In this document: positions 9,793 to 18,812 of the stretch, one piece after another | How the letters are laid out: every line of letters starts with the position of its first letter | How positions within the stretch are numbered: position 1 is the stretch's first letter | Assembly: GCA_017468465.1 (NCBI GenBank) | Contig: JAFUIN010000004.1 | Location: forward strand, 1-41,425 | Direction: 5' to 3' | From: Clostridia bacterium | GTDB taxonomy: Bacteria; Bacillota; Clostridia; UMGS1840 | DNA: 41,425 nt | Position numbers and translations under genes: made by a program | The notes under the pieces: model-generated | Database searches by the model: none | Told to the model about the DNA's origin: nothing | Seen by the model: only the letters and a program-made list of their open reading frames with translations

Positions 9793-11139
9793 ATGAACTG
9801 TTTTCTTACCTTAGACGAACTAAAACAGTACCAACCCAAAAGAGACACCTATTTTGTGTTTGGTGACCCCATCGGACACAGTTTGTCTCCCCAACTGCAT
9901 CATTCATATTTTTCTCTTGCTCACCTGGACGGCGATTACCTCGCCGTTCGGGTGAGCCAACCCGAATTACAGGAAGCCATTGACTGCGTCAAAGGGTATG
10001 CCAAAGGTGTCAACCTGACCATTCCCTTAAAAGAGGCAGTCATTCCTATTTTAGATGAGATTGACGAAACTGCAAAAGCAATCGGTGCGGTAAACACCCT
10101 GACATTTGCGAAGGGCAAGGTAAAAGGCTACAACACCGATTTTTACGGCATTGAGCTTGCCTTAAAAGCAAAGGGTGTTGATTTAACAGACGCCCACATT
10201 CTGATTCTGGGCAACGGCGGTGCGGCAAAAGCTTTCCTGGCAGTTTCGAAAAAATATACCTCCCATATCACCGTGGCAGGCAGAAATATGGAAAAAGTAG
10301 CTGCCTTTTGCAAAGGCACCGGTTCCACCCCAGCCCTTCTTTCGGAGGTAACGGGAAATTTTGACGTCATATTTAACGCAACCTCTATGGGAATGGGGGC
10401 TCAAATAAGCTTGTCTCCCCTCTCTGTTTCCCAGTTGCAGCATGCGCGTTTTTTGTTTGATGCCATTTACAATCCTGTTTGCACCAATTTTCTGACCTTG
10501 GGAAAAATGGGTGACATTGACGGCGTAAACGGGCTCCCGATGCTGATTTATCAAGGCTTAAAAGCACAGGAAATCTGGGGAAATCCGGTGGATGACTCCT
10601 ATGCCGATGTGATTGATTCAACCCTCAAATCCGAATTTACAAATGCAAAGAAAAACATTGTGCTAATCGGTTATATGGGAAGCGGAAAAACCACCATAGG
10701 AAAAGAAATTTCCCGTCAGACCGGAATGCCTTTTTATGATATGGATGAACTTTTGGAACAGCTGTTAGGAAACAAAATTTCTGATGTCTTTGAACAAAAG
10801 GGCGAAGCATTTTTCCGTGAGAAAGAAAGCGAATTGGCAAAAAAAATTGCCCACTTACACGGTTGTGTCATTTCCACCGGCGGCGGCATCATCAAAAATA
10901 AAGAAAATATCCCTTTCTTAAAAGAAAACGGAACGGTGTTTTTCCTGAATCCGCCCTATGCGGAAATTGAAAAAAGACTCATGGGAGACAGCACAAGACC
11001 CTTGCTGAAAAACCCAAAAAATCTGAAACAGCTTTATGAAGAACGGCTGAGCTTATACCAAGCTGCTGCCGACTTCATCATCTTAAAAACCGATGCCAAA
11101 GAAAGTGCAGGTGAGATTCTTGAAATTTTCCGTGCGTAA
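9793..11139 (+). CDS. aroE/aroK: Fused shikimate dehydrogenase and shikimate kinase
   Basis: A single 448-residue chain carrying two shikimate-pathway steps. Residues 18-275 are AroE: GDPIGHSLSP (24-33) binds shikimate, Lys80 in NLTIPLKEAV and Asp116 in YNTDFYG are the catalytic pair, and GNGGAAKAF (140-148) binds NADP. Residues 285-448 are AroK: P-loop GYMGSGKT (293-300), DMDEL (316-320) and STGGG (361-365) for shikimate binding. Together they turn 3-dehydroshikimate into shikimate 3-phosphate. All key residues of both halves are present, so both activities are expected. It is 17 bases after nrdJ and overlaps dgkA, so the three are probably cotranscribed. Confidence 0.95.
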   Translation: MNCFLTLDELKQYQPKRDTYFVFGDPIGHSLSPQLHHSYFSLAHLDGDYLAVRVSQPELQEAIDCVKGYAKGVNLTIPLKEAVIPILDEIDETAKAIGAVNTLTFAKGKVKGYNTDFYGIELALKAKGVDLTDAHILILGNGGAAKAFLAVSKKYTSHITVAGRNMEKVAAFCKGTGSTPALLSEVTGNFDVIFNATSMGMGAQISLSPLSVSQLQHARFLFDAIYNPVCTNFLTLGKMGDIDGVNGLPMLIYQGLKAQEIWGNPVDDSYADVIDSTLKSEFTNAKKNIVLIGYMGSGKTTIGKEISRQTGMPFYDMDELLEQLLGNKISDVFEQKGEAFFREKESELAKKIAHLHGCVISTGGGIIKNKENIPFLKENGTVFFLNPPYAEIEKRLMGDSTRPLLKNPKNLKQLYEERLSLYQAAADFIILKTDAKESAGEILEIFRA

Positions 11140-11494
11140 ATTCTTCAAAAGCTTTGTGTATGCCTGTTCGGGCATCAAAGAGGTTTTTTCTCACGAGCAA
11201 AACTTCAAAGTGCATCTTCTTGCCGCTTTTCTTGTGGTTCTGTTCGGATTGCTCCTGAAGGCTTCCCGATTGGAATGGTGTGTGTTATTTTTAGCGGTGG
11301 CCTTGGTGCTTGCAGCCGAAATGCTGAACACTGCCATAGAAAAGCTTTGTGATCTCACCCACCCCGAACAAAACGAGACCATCCGCATTGTAAAAGATGT
11401 TTCTGCCGGAATGGTGCTTGTTTGTGCCATTGGAGCAGCCTGCACCGGAATTGTCATCTTTTTACCAAATCTCATAAGCTTACTCATAAAATAA
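11120..11494 (+). CDS. dgkA: Diacylglycerol/undecaprenol kinase, DgkA family
   Basis: A small integral membrane kinase of about 124 residues that phosphorylates undecaprenol or diacylglycerol. The family motif EMLNTAIEKLCDL and the following KDVSAGMVLV are intact, with three hydrophobic segments (HLLAAFLVVLFGLLL, the CVLFLAVALVLAAE stretch and a C-terminal one). The start is uncertain. I prefer TTG at 11120 (protein MKFSVRKFFKSF...), preceded by AGGTGA, because that matches the usual N-terminus; ATG at 11093 is an in-frame alternative. Either way it overlaps the end of aroE-aroK, suggesting translational coupling. In Gram-positive bacteria the substrate is usually undecaprenol. Confidence 0.88.
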   Translation: MKFSVRKFFKSFVYACSGIKEVFSHEQNFKVHLLAAFLVVLFGLLLKASRLEWCVLFLAVALVLAAEMLNTAIEKLCDLTHPEQNETIRIVKDVSAGMVLVCAIGAACTGIVIFLPNLISLLIK

Positions 11495-11498
11495 AAAA

Positions 11499-11526
11499 TG
11501 CCTCCTTTTTTGAAGGAGGCATTTTC
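11499..11526. terminator. Terminator between dgkA and copA
   Basis: Perfect 10-base stem ATGCCTCCTT/AAGGAGGCAT with flanking A and T runs, placed just after the dgkA stop. It ends the nrdJ-aroEK-dgkA transcript and could work in both directions. Confidence 0.85.
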
Positions 11527-11559
11527 CACCCTCTCGCCACAGAAAGAAAGGAGAACCCA

Positions 11560-13692
11560 ATGGAAAAAGTAATCTTAAAAATCGGCGGAATGACCTGCGG
11601 TGCCTGCTCGGCATATTTGCAAAAACAACTGAATAAAAAGGCAGGCATCAAAGCCAATGTAAATATTGCCACCCATATGGCAGAAGTTTTCTATGATGCC
11701 GACACCGTAACCCTTTCTATGATTGAAAAAATTGTTTCCGACAGCGGTTACAAAGTGCTTCAGGCAGAAGAAAAGAGCTATCTGAAGCAAAAGCTGATTT
11801 GTGCGCTGTGTTTCACCATCCCCCTCTTTTATCTTTGTATGGGACCAATGGTGGGACTGCCTGGCATCTCCAATCCTACATGGAATGCTGTCATTCAGCT
11901 ATTGCTTACCATCCCTGTCATGATTGCCGGCTACCAATTCTACACAGTGGGGTTTTCCAAGCTGATTCATTTGTCCCCCAATATGGACACCCTGGTTGCA
12001 ATCGGCACACTTGCTTCTTTTCTGTATAGTCTTTGGGGAACGCTGAAAGCCTTCGGGCATGCTTCGCATCATTTATATTACGAAAGCACAGCTGTCATCA
12101 TTACCCTGATTCTTCTGGGAAGGTTTTTGGAGCAACGCTCCCGTGGAAAAACCGGAAATGCTATCCGCTCGCTGATGAATTTGTCTCCCAAAACCGCTCT
12201 TTTAATCATAGACGGCACCGAAATTGAAGTCCCCCTGGAAGATGTCAAGGTCGGCGACATTCTTGCCGTAAAGCCCGGGGCATCTTTCCCGGTAGACGGA
12301 ACGGTTCTGAATGGCTCCTCCTCTGCCGATGAAAGCATGCTCACCGGAGAAAGTCTCCCTGTTTCCAAAGGAATTGGAGACCAGGTGTTCGGTGGAACAT
12401 TGAATCAAAAAGGATATCTTACCTATCGGGCAGAAAAGGTTGGAAGCGATACGGTGATTTCTCAAATTATTCGCATGGTGGAAGAAGCCTCCGGCTCCAA
12501 AGCTCCCATTGCAAAGCTGGCAGACGTGATTTCCAGCTACTTTGTTCCTGCCGTGTTTGCCATTGCCTTCCTTTCTGCTGCAATCTGGGCAATGTCGGGA
12601 AAAGATTTTGAATTTATTCTTCAGATTTTTATTTCGGTTTTAGTCATTGCCTGTCCCTGTGCATTGGGGCTGGCAACTCCCACCGCCATTATTGTGGGAA
12701 CCGGACGTGCAGCGAAAATGGGAATTTTATTCAAAAATGCTGCCGCACTGGAACAAACCCAAAAGATTGACACCGTGGTTTTTGACAAAACAGGAACATT
12801 AACAGTAGGAAAGCCCTCGGTTACCGACATTCTCCCCGTAAACTGTTCTTCGGAGGAACTGCTTGCCTATTCAGCATCTTTGGAAAAATTCAGCGAACAC
12901 CCTTTAGCCGATGCTGTAGTTCAAAAATGGGGTGAAAAGCCTTTGCTTGACGTTACCGATTTTGAAGCTGTTACAGGGCTTGGTGTAACGGGAATTATCC
13001 ATGAAAAAGTCATAAAAATAGGAAATCCGTCCTTTACAGGTGTCTCCCCAAAAGAAGCAGAAGCCCTCTCCAAAGAGGGAAAAACGCCTCTGATTGTTAC
13101 CGCAGACGGCAAATTGCTGGGAGTGTTAGGCGTTTCCGACACCGTAAAACAATCTGCAAAAGAGACAGTAAAAGCCCTCATGACCATGGGTATCACTCCC
13201 ATAATGCTCACCGGCGATAACGAAAACACCGCCCGTGCGATTGCAAACAAAATCGGAATTGAGCAAGTCATTTCTCAAGTGTTGCCCCATGAAAAAATGG
13301 AAAAAATTGAAATTTTGAAAGCTTCGGGCAAAACGGTTGCCATGGTGGGTGACGGCATCAATGACGCTCCTGCCCTCACCGCAAGCCACATTGGCATTGC
13401 AGTAGGCGGCGGCACCGATATTGCCATTGAAAGTGCCGACATTGTATTGGTAAAAGATAACATCAACGACGTGGTAACTGCCATCCGCTTAAGCCGTGCC
13501 ACCATGAAAACCATCCGGCAGAATCTGTTTTGGGCATTTGGCTACAACACCCTCTTTATTCCCGTTGCAGCAGGGGTATTGTTCCCCGCCTTTCACCTGC
13601 TGTTAAATCCCATGCTTGGTGCACTGGCTATGAGCCTGTCTTCCGTATCGGTTGTGTCCAATGCACTTCGCCTGTACCGAAAAAAACTGTAG
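11560..13692 (+). CDS. copA: Copper-exporting P1B-type ATPase
   Basis: Pumps Cu(I) out of the cytoplasm using ATP. The 710-residue protein has one N-terminal heavy-metal domain with MTCGAC (Cys13, Cys16), membrane helices, TGES (262-265, actuator), the transport motif CPC (365-367), the phosphorylated Asp409 in DKTGT, the HP locus SEHPLADA, GDGINDAPAL, and a C-terminal helix pair ending in the copper-type motif MLGALAMSLSSVSVVSNALR. CPC together with MSSSVSV-like C-terminal residues supports copper or silver over zinc. The ATG at 11560 is preceded by AAAGGAG. No CopZ or CsoR gene lies next to it. It is convergent with the SLH gene across a shared terminator. Confidence 0.95.
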   Translation: MEKVILKIGGMTCGACSAYLQKQLNKKAGIKANVNIATHMAEVFYDADTVTLSMIEKIVSDSGYKVLQAEEKSYLKQKLICALCFTIPLFYLCMGPMVGLPGISNPTWNAVIQLLLTIPVMIAGYQFYTVGFSKLIHLSPNMDTLVAIGTLASFLYSLWGTLKAFGHASHHLYYESTAVIITLILLGRFLEQRSRGKTGNAIRSLMNLSPKTALLIIDGTEIEVPLEDVKVGDILAVKPGASFPVDGTVLNGSSSADESMLTGESLPVSKGIGDQVFGGTLNQKGYLTYRAEKVGSDTVISQIIRMVEEASGSKAPIAKLADVISSYFVPAVFAIAFLSAAIWAMSGKDFEFILQIFISVLVIACPCALGLATPTAIIVGTGRAAKMGILFKNAAALEQTQKIDTVVFDKTGTLTVGKPSVTDILPVNCSSEELLAYSASLEKFSEHPLADAVVQKWGEKPLLDVTDFEAVTGLGVTGIIHEKVIKIGNPSFTGVSPKEAEALSKEGKTPLIVTADGKLLGVLGVSDTVKQSAKETVKALMTMGITPIMLTGDNENTARAIANKIGIEQVISQVLPHEKMEKIEILKASGKTVAMVGDGINDAPALTASHIGIAVGGGTDIAIESADIVLVKDNINDVVTAIRLSRATMKTIRQNLFWAFGYNTLFIPVAAGVLFPAFHLLLNPMLGALAMSLSSVSVVSNALRLYRKKL

Positions 13693-13730
13693 AAATTTCT
13701 TCCCGGTTGCAACGAAACGGTTGCATATAA

Positions 13731-13768
13731 AAAAATCCCGCTACTCTTTTTGAGTAACGGGATTTTTG
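13731..13768. terminator. Bidirectional terminator between copA and SLH gene
   Basis: AAATCCCG-TACTC pairs with GAGTA-CGGGATTT with one mismatch, with A and T runs on both sides. It lies between two convergent stop codons and can serve both genes. Confidence 0.85.
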
Positions 13769-13815
13769 CTGTTTGGTTAAGAAAATTTTATACTACAGTC
13801 AACGGTATTTCCGTT

Positions 13816-16800
13816 TTACTTTTCCGGAAATTCTTCTGCATCAATGGTAAGTTCGCAAGTACCTTCGCCCATATTGATGATTTCAGACAGGTATAAAATG
13901 GCATCCACGGTTTCTGCAGGGTCATGGGTATATTTGTAACGTGAATAATCTGAAAGATTGTACACCCATTCATTCAGTGTTTCGTCCCAGTATCCATCTT
14001 CTCCCACATCAACATATTCGGTTCCGTCATCATAATTGGTATAATCATCACCAATCGTTGCTTTTATTATACCGCCGCCGGTAATTACACCGGTGTTGAT
14101 ATATTTGGTTCCGCTTGTAGTAAGCGTGCATCCGTTCCCTACAGAAATTGTGCCTTCATTGTAGTTTACAAATCCGTTGTTCATTATTTCAGCATTTGCA
14201 CCGTTTTTAACTGTTATGGTACCTTTGTTTGTTAAAGGACCATAAATTTCAAGATTGCTATACTGACGGTCGCTGCTTGTATTCTGAACATTGATTATGC
14301 CGGTTTCTCCCACATTTATTGTTCCATACAATTCCAGACGTCCGTAATAACGGTCTGCATTAAGATTAATTGTGCCGTTAATGTTTATTTCGTCATCGTG
14401 GAAATAAGGATAGCCACCCATTGAATTAATGGTACCGTTAAGATTTACAACATCAAAATTGTTGGTGTGGAAATGTGCCTGGTTATTTACTACAGAACCG
14501 TTTGCAAATGTAAGAACACCATTACCGTTTAATGAGATTCCGGTATCTTCGGGAACAGTTACTGTTGAACCTGATTCAAACGTAATGTTTTTAGCCCTGA
14601 TAGAACCTAAATATGTGGTTCCTAAATCTCTTCCCGTGTAAGTTGCAGCAACGCTGCCACCGTCTTCTACGATAAAGTTACCATTATTAATATAAAGGTC
14701 AGCCGCTGTATCATAATCCTTATTTTCTGCAATCGTAAGTGTAGCACCGTTTGCGATTGTAAAACTCGGTGTTTCGTGTATGCTGATAGTAACATTTGCG
14801 GGAATTGTCAGCGAAGCTGAAAGTGTGATGGGTGAACTGTCATTACAGTGAATATAATAACTTTTTGTGTTATTAACACTTCCAAGTGCAGTAACAACTT
14901 CTGCCCATGTTGCACAAGTAATAGTTTCCTGATCTTCGTAGTAGTTATTGCCCCAATAATCAACATCAATCCTCTGCTGAACGTCGTTTACCGATATGGT
15001 TAAATCAGCATAGTCACTGATTGTTTTTACAGTGCTGAAAGGATAAGTAACAATCAGATTTTCACCTGATATTGTATATGTGCCACCGTTCCAGTCTACA
15101 TAGTCTTCTCCGTCATAATATTCGCCGGTTACGGAAATTGTATCCGAAGTGCTGTAAGACTCGCCGGCAAACGGAGTAAATACAAATTTCAATGTATCGT
15201 ATGCATCGAAATTATTGTTAGTTCTGTAGTTATCAAAGGAAACATTGTTGTACAAGACATATCCGGTTAATGCGTGTCCGCTTAAGTGATTGTTGATATA
15301 TGCAACATAATCTTTTGACGGGTCATCGTTATCAACAAGGTATGCCTCAAATGTTCCGATACCACGGTCTACATTTGAGGTATATTCCATAGATGTTGCA
15401 GAATCAGAGCCGTTTGCAATTTTCGCTTTAACTTCCTGAATTGCAATTACTTCACCATTTGAATCAATCCATTTATAATAATAAGTGATTGAAGAAGGAA
15501 TCATAATCGCATTTTCATCTGTTACATTAACTTCAAAACTGATTCCATCAACAGCGTTTGCATCCAAATATCCGTTAGCATCGTTGAAAGCAGCCACTAC
15601 TGATGCATCTGTGCCAACATAGTATTTAGCAGTATTTGAAGGAGGTGTAACAGTAACTTTCATATCAAGACTTGCTGGAAGATTTTCGGGTTCTTCGCAA
15701 TCAAGACTTACCAGACCATCTTCAACTTCAAAACTTACAGCAGTTGTGTCTTCGCTGAAAACAGTGCTGATGCTGTCTGCCGACACTTTTTCACCTGCAA
15801 TCCAGAGTGCATGCACTTCAAGATTAGAGATTATCGGAGTGCGTGTCATGTCATAATTCCAGCCGGTGAACAAATATCCCGAGCGTGAAGCAGTGGGGAT
15901 TTTTGCGGTGGGTGTAAAGTCGCCGAATTTAACAACAACTGAGCCAATGCTGTTTACTTTGTTATCGGCATCTTCTTCTGTAATATAGAAGTTTACGGTT
16001 CTGGGCGGAACGTTACCAATCCAAATGGTGCTTAAACCATTAAGTTCAAAACGTACATGCCAAATGCCGGCAATTTCAACAAGTTCACCATTTACCAATT
16101 CTTTTGTGCCTTCTTTATTGGTGTGGCTTGCGGAGAACACATATTTGGTCAGGTCTGCATCTTCAGGGAGACCTAACTGCTCTTTAGAGAGTGTAACAGT
16201 TACTTTTCCAACAGGATGTACTGCTTTTGCTTCTTCTTCCGGATTTTCCGGAACCAGCATAAGATTTACATCGACTGCTGTTGCGGTTACATCTTCCAAA
16301 TCCTCTGCACTGACAGCACCTTCAGATGCTTCAATAAAGCCGTTCACCACAAGAGTCTGTGCTGCGGAAATTTCTTCAGGTGCTTGCTCATTTTCAGAAT
16401 TTTCAATGGATAAGGTAAGAGTTGCTTCGCCAGTTACTTCTACAGGATTTTTCTCATCGTCTAAAAATGTGGTATGGTCAATATCGGTTAACACCACGGG
16501 GCTTTTATCCGCGTTGTCTGTCATAATATCCTGTGCAGTTACTTCTGTAGTGCTGTTTACGCTGCATTCTGCAGCAGCTTTACCTTCATAGTCTCCGGTT
16601 CCGGTGATTTCTGCTTTAATGGTTTTACCCATATCAAAAGCAGTGACCGTATAGGTGGTTCCTGCAACGGTAATTTCTGTGCCGCCTACTGTCCATTTTA
16701 CCGTTCCGGTAGCGTCTTTAGGATTGGTTTTGAAGGTCAAAACATCTCCAACATTTGCAGTGGTAACTTCCGCATCATTCACTAAGAATTTTGCACCGGT

Positions 16801-17709
16801 AATAGAGGTTGTGGAGCTTCCTCCAACGCCGCCTCCGCCGCCGCTGAAGCTCTGGCCTTTGAAGGTGTATTCAACAACTAAAACGTCTTTGGAAGCAACG
16901 CCGTTTAACACTGCGATTGCTTTTAATGTAGTAGTTTTGGAAATGGAAATTTCTTTTTTATATTTGGTGCTTTTTACAGTAGGAGTTTTGCCGTCTGTAG
17001 TATAGTAAATGTCAGCACCTTTCGTGGTTGTTGTAAGCGCAACCTTCTGTGTTTTGGTATATTCTCCACCAGTTACAGATGCTACGGGAGTTGCAGGGAT
17101 TATAGAATTTTCAGCACCTGCCAAGCCATTATAAGCCATCACCGCGATATCTCCACGGGTAGCCGGAGCACCTTTCACACCTTTTAAGCCGGTAGAAATA
17201 CCTTTTTGGGAAGCAACTTCCAAATATCCTTTGGACCAATCAGCAGGATCAACAACAATGCCGTCGCCAAAGCCCAAAGCACATACAACCATTTTGATTG
17301 CTTCTTCGTATTTCACCTTATCTTCCGGGCGGAATTTTCCATTTCCGTCACCGTTGATAATTTTTTCATTGGAGGCAATATTGATGTAGCCGCTTGCCCA
17401 ATGGTCGCTTGCCACATCGAAAAATTTGGTTTCGCCAACCGCTCCTTCAGCGGCGGTTTCTTTGTCAATCATTCTGCAAACAACAGCTGCCATTTCAGCT
17501 CTTGTAATGGACTGTTCTGCTCCGAAGGTTTTGTCCGGATAACCTTCTAAAATTTGCATCTGTGCTAATGCAGTCGCAGCTTTTGCATAATAGTCAGTTT
17601 CTTTCATATCCCAAAAAATCGTACTATTTTCATCAGCTGCAAAAATATTCATGGGTACCAATGACAAAAGCATCACAAGTGCCAAGAATATGCCAATAAA
17701 ACGTTTTAT
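13816..17709 (-). CDS. Large SLH-domain surface protein with beta-helix-like C-terminal half
   Basis: About 1,297 residues, secreted and held on the cell wall. From the N-terminus: signal peptide (KRFIGIFLALVMLLSLVP, cleavage after NIFA), three S-layer homology repeats (about residues 30-190; PDKTFGAEQSITRAEMA is typical), a chitobiase-C-terminal-like beta domain (YYTTDGKTPT), a Gly-rich linker, Ig-like domains, an InlB/Flg_new-type repeat (GYLFTGWNYD), then a long Thr/Asn-rich stretch of short beta strands resembling a right-handed beta-helix. No sortase signal or catalytic motif is seen. The proper signal peptide begins at an ATA codon (17709), ten bases after AAAGGAAG. The first conventional start would be TTG at 17685, which loses the basic N-region. 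Likely an adhesin or envelope protein; its ligand is unknown. Confidence 0.88.
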   Translation of the reverse strand: MKRFIGIFLALVMLLSLVPMNIFAADENSTIFWDMKETDYYAKAATALAQMQILEGYPDKTFGAEQSITRAEMAAVVCRMIDKETAAEGAVGETKFFDVASDHWASGYINIASNEKIINGDGNGKFRPEDKVKYEEAIKMVVCALGFGDGIVVDPADWSKGYLEVASQKGISTGLKGVKGAPATRGDIAVMAYNGLAGAENSIIPATPVASVTGGEYTKTQKVALTTTTKGADIYYTTDGKTPTVKSTKYKKEISISKTTTLKAIAVLNGVASKDVLVVEYTFKGQSFSGGGGGVGGSSTTSITGAKFLVNDAEVTTANVGDVLTFKTNPKDATGTVKWTVGGTEITVAGTTYTVTAFDMGKTIKAEITGTGDYEGKAAAECSVNSTTEVTAQDIMTDNADKSPVVLTDIDHTTFLDDEKNPVEVTGEATLTLSIENSENEQAPEEISAAQTLVVNGFIEASEGAVSAEDLEDVTATAVDVNLMLVPENPEEEAKAVHPVGKVTVTLSKEQLGLPEDADLTKYVFSASHTNKEGTKELVNGELVEIAGIWHVRFELNGLSTIWIGNVPPRTVNFYITEEDADNKVNSIGSVVVKFGDFTPTAKIPTASRSGYLFTGWNYDMTRTPIISNLEVHALWIAGEKVSADSISTVFSEDTTAVSFEVEDGLVSLDCEEPENLPASLDMKVTVTPPSNTAKYYVGTDASVVAAFNDANGYLDANAVDGISFEVNVTDENAIMIPSSITYYYKWIDSNGEVIAIQEVKAKIANGSDSATSMEYTSNVDRGIGTFEAYLVDNDDPSKDYVAYINNHLSGHALTGYVLYNNVSFDNYRTNNNFDAYDTLKFVFTPFAGESYSTSDTISVTGEYYDGEDYVDWNGGTYTISGENLIVTYPFSTVKTISDYADLTISVNDVQQRIDVDYWGNNYYEDQETITCATWAEVVTALGSVNNTKSYYIHCNDSSPITLSASLTIPANVTISIHETPSFTIANGATLTIAENKDYDTAADLYINNGNFIVEDGGSVAATYTGRDLGTTYLGSIRAKNITFESGSTVTVPEDTGISLNGNGVLTFANGSVVNNQAHFHTNNFDVVNLNGTINSMGGYPYFHDDEININGTINLNADRYYGRLELYGTINVGETGIINVQNTSSDRQYSNLEIYGPLTNKGTITVKNGANAEIMNNGFVNYNEGTISVGNGCTLTTSGTKYINTGVITGGGIIKATIGDDYTNYDDGTEYVDVGEDGYWDETLNEWVYNLSDYSRYKYTHDPAETVDAILYLSEIINMGEGTCELTIDAEEFPEK

Positions 17710-17719
17710 CTTATTTGGT

Positions 17720-17965
17720 CTTCCTTTCTTAAATGAAATTTTGGTTGCTGTTTTGAAACAAAGTTTCGCCCATCAAAATGAAAAGCCTCCAGTTTCACTT
17801 TTTATGGGAACCCCATCAGTGTTTTCAAAGCAACAAATGAATATATTTTATATTTTTTATGCAAAAAAATCCTCTCTGTGGCACTTGCTCGGTAACAGCC
17901 ATTGCAGAGCAAGAACAATACGATACCTGAAATTTATGATAATTCTGCAAGGATATCAACTGTTA
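17720..17965 (-). promoter_or_regulatory. Long 5' leader of the SLH gene
   Basis: About 260 nt separate the promoter from the start codon. On the minus strand it contains a stem CTTGCTC/GAGCAAG (near 17890-17915), a small hairpin ATGGG/CCCAT and a stretch of short complementary segments before the ribosome site. I could not match it to c-di-GMP or any other riboswitch class, so a regulatory role is only possible. Confidence 0.4.
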
Positions 17966-17970
17966 AAAAT

Positions 17971-18000
17971 AGTATATCATATAGTAAGCGCCATTGTCAA
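17971..18000 (-). promoter_or_regulatory. Promoter of the SLH protein gene
   Basis: Minus strand TTGACA (18000-17995) and TATACT (17976-17971) with an 18-base spacer; both hexamers are at or one step from consensus. The gene start is about 260 bases downstream. Confidence 0.75.
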
Positions 18001-18089
18001 TTAACTTTGATATATTTTCCAATTTTCTGTTAGCAAAAGTCACAAAGAAAGAAATGCAAAAACTTTTGGCAGCAGGAGTCATTCGCCTA

Positions 18090-18200
18090 TACCAAAAAAA
18101 CTGTAAAAAATGAAAAAGAGAAACAGGGCTGCTGTTTCTCTTTTTCCTCGTTTTGTGTGGTTGCACAAAGGAGCTATTTTTCAAATAAGCAACTTCATAA
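18090..18200 (+). other. Degenerate unit of the structured-RNA family
   Basis: Contains a perfect 15-base stem GAAAAAGAGAAACAG/CTGTTTCTCTTTTTC and then TTTGTGTGGTTGCACAAAGG and GAGCTAT, closely matching the 3' part of the RNA unit at 40340-40528 (TTTGTGTGGTTACAAAGGAG). It faces the complete unit on the opposite strand and their 3' ends meet near 18200. I see no good promoter and no terminator hairpin of its own, so it is probably a remnant. Confidence 0.5.
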
Positions 18201-18376
18201 AAAAAGTGCGCAGCAGAAGCCACGCACGAAAAATGCATTGCTCCTTGTCGCCAAACAAAACTTTACAAAACAAACACAAGATATGCGTATGCAAAGCAGA
18301 GCATGCATTTTTACCAAAAAAGGTATAAAAAAAACACACATCTAAGCGTTTGTTTCCTATTCAGTTTTGTTTGGCA
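18199..18376 (-). ncRNA. Structured small RNA, unit A of a local family
   Basis: About 178 nt read from a strong promoter to a UNCG-like terminator. A perfect 13-base stem GCCAAACAAAACT (18375-18363)/AGTTTTGTTTGGC (18262-18250) closes the fold, a second stem AAACAAAC/GTTTGTTT lies inside, and the apex carries TTGGTAAAAATGCATGCTCTG. The tail AAGGAGCAATGCATTTTTC is followed by a 9-base terminator stem and seven T. The apex and tail match the units at 40340-40528 and 40576-40725, while the stems differ in sequence but still pair. No coding potential is convincing. Function unknown. Confidence 0.72.
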
Positions 18377-18381
18377 TTTTT

Positions 18382-18410
18382 AGTATAGCATTTTTGTCCG
18401 CATTTGTCAA
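18382..18410 (-). promoter_or_regulatory. Promoter of RNA unit A
   Basis: Minus strand TTGACA (18410-18405), exactly 17 bases, then TATACT (18387-18382) preceded by TGC, an extended -10. It starts transcription a few bases before the closing stem of the RNA. Confidence 0.8.
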
Positions 18411-18415
18411 GGAAA

Positions 18416-18455
18416 ATAAAAAGACGAAATTCTGTTAGGAATTTCGTCTTTTTAT
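18416..18455. terminator. Intrinsic terminator upstream of RNA unit A
   Basis: GACGAAATTC/GAATTTCGTC stem with A and T runs on both sides. Almost the same sequence occurs at 27513-27549. It would stop minus-strand transcription coming from nhaC before the RNA promoter. Confidence 0.8.
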
Positions 18456-18468
18456 TTTACGTTAACAT

Positions 18469-18812
18469 AAGGCGCAGAGAAGTGCTGCGCACGGCATAAG
18501 CTGCGCACGGCATAGGAAACAATGAGCAATGCAGAATGCACCATTCATAATTTTGGTGGCAGGCGTTGTCTGCATTGAAAATATGCGGGTCGTCGAGGAC
18601 GCCGACCCCTACAATGCTGCATGCAATGCTACGGCGAGTGATGAGGTTCATCCATTTGGCGCCTTTTATCAAAACCACAAACCAAGGCGCAGAGAAAAGG
18701 ATGCAGAATCCGGAAATCGAAAGAAAACCACCGGTTTTCTCTTCCCGAAGCTGTACCGTGTGTACAGCGAGTGGTGAGATTAACGGATTGTGCGCCTTTT
18801 ATCAAGCCGCAA
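18469..18812. repeat. Two composite repeats after nhaC
   Basis: Two copies of the AGGCGCAGAG...GCGCCTTTTATCAAGCCG family, at 18469-18670 and 18683-18812. The first carries an inserted block with GCGGGTCGTCGAGGACGCCG and CTGCATGCAATGCTACG, the same block found at 30702-30760 and, in part, at 1-30. The second has the variable inner hairpin GAAAACC/GGTTTTC. The right end touches the nhaC stop codon. No gene is seen here. Confidence 0.8.

Noticed and set aside
17720-17965. c-di-GMP riboswitch in the SLH leader
   Set aside because: The conserved GEMM core segments could not be found in order.
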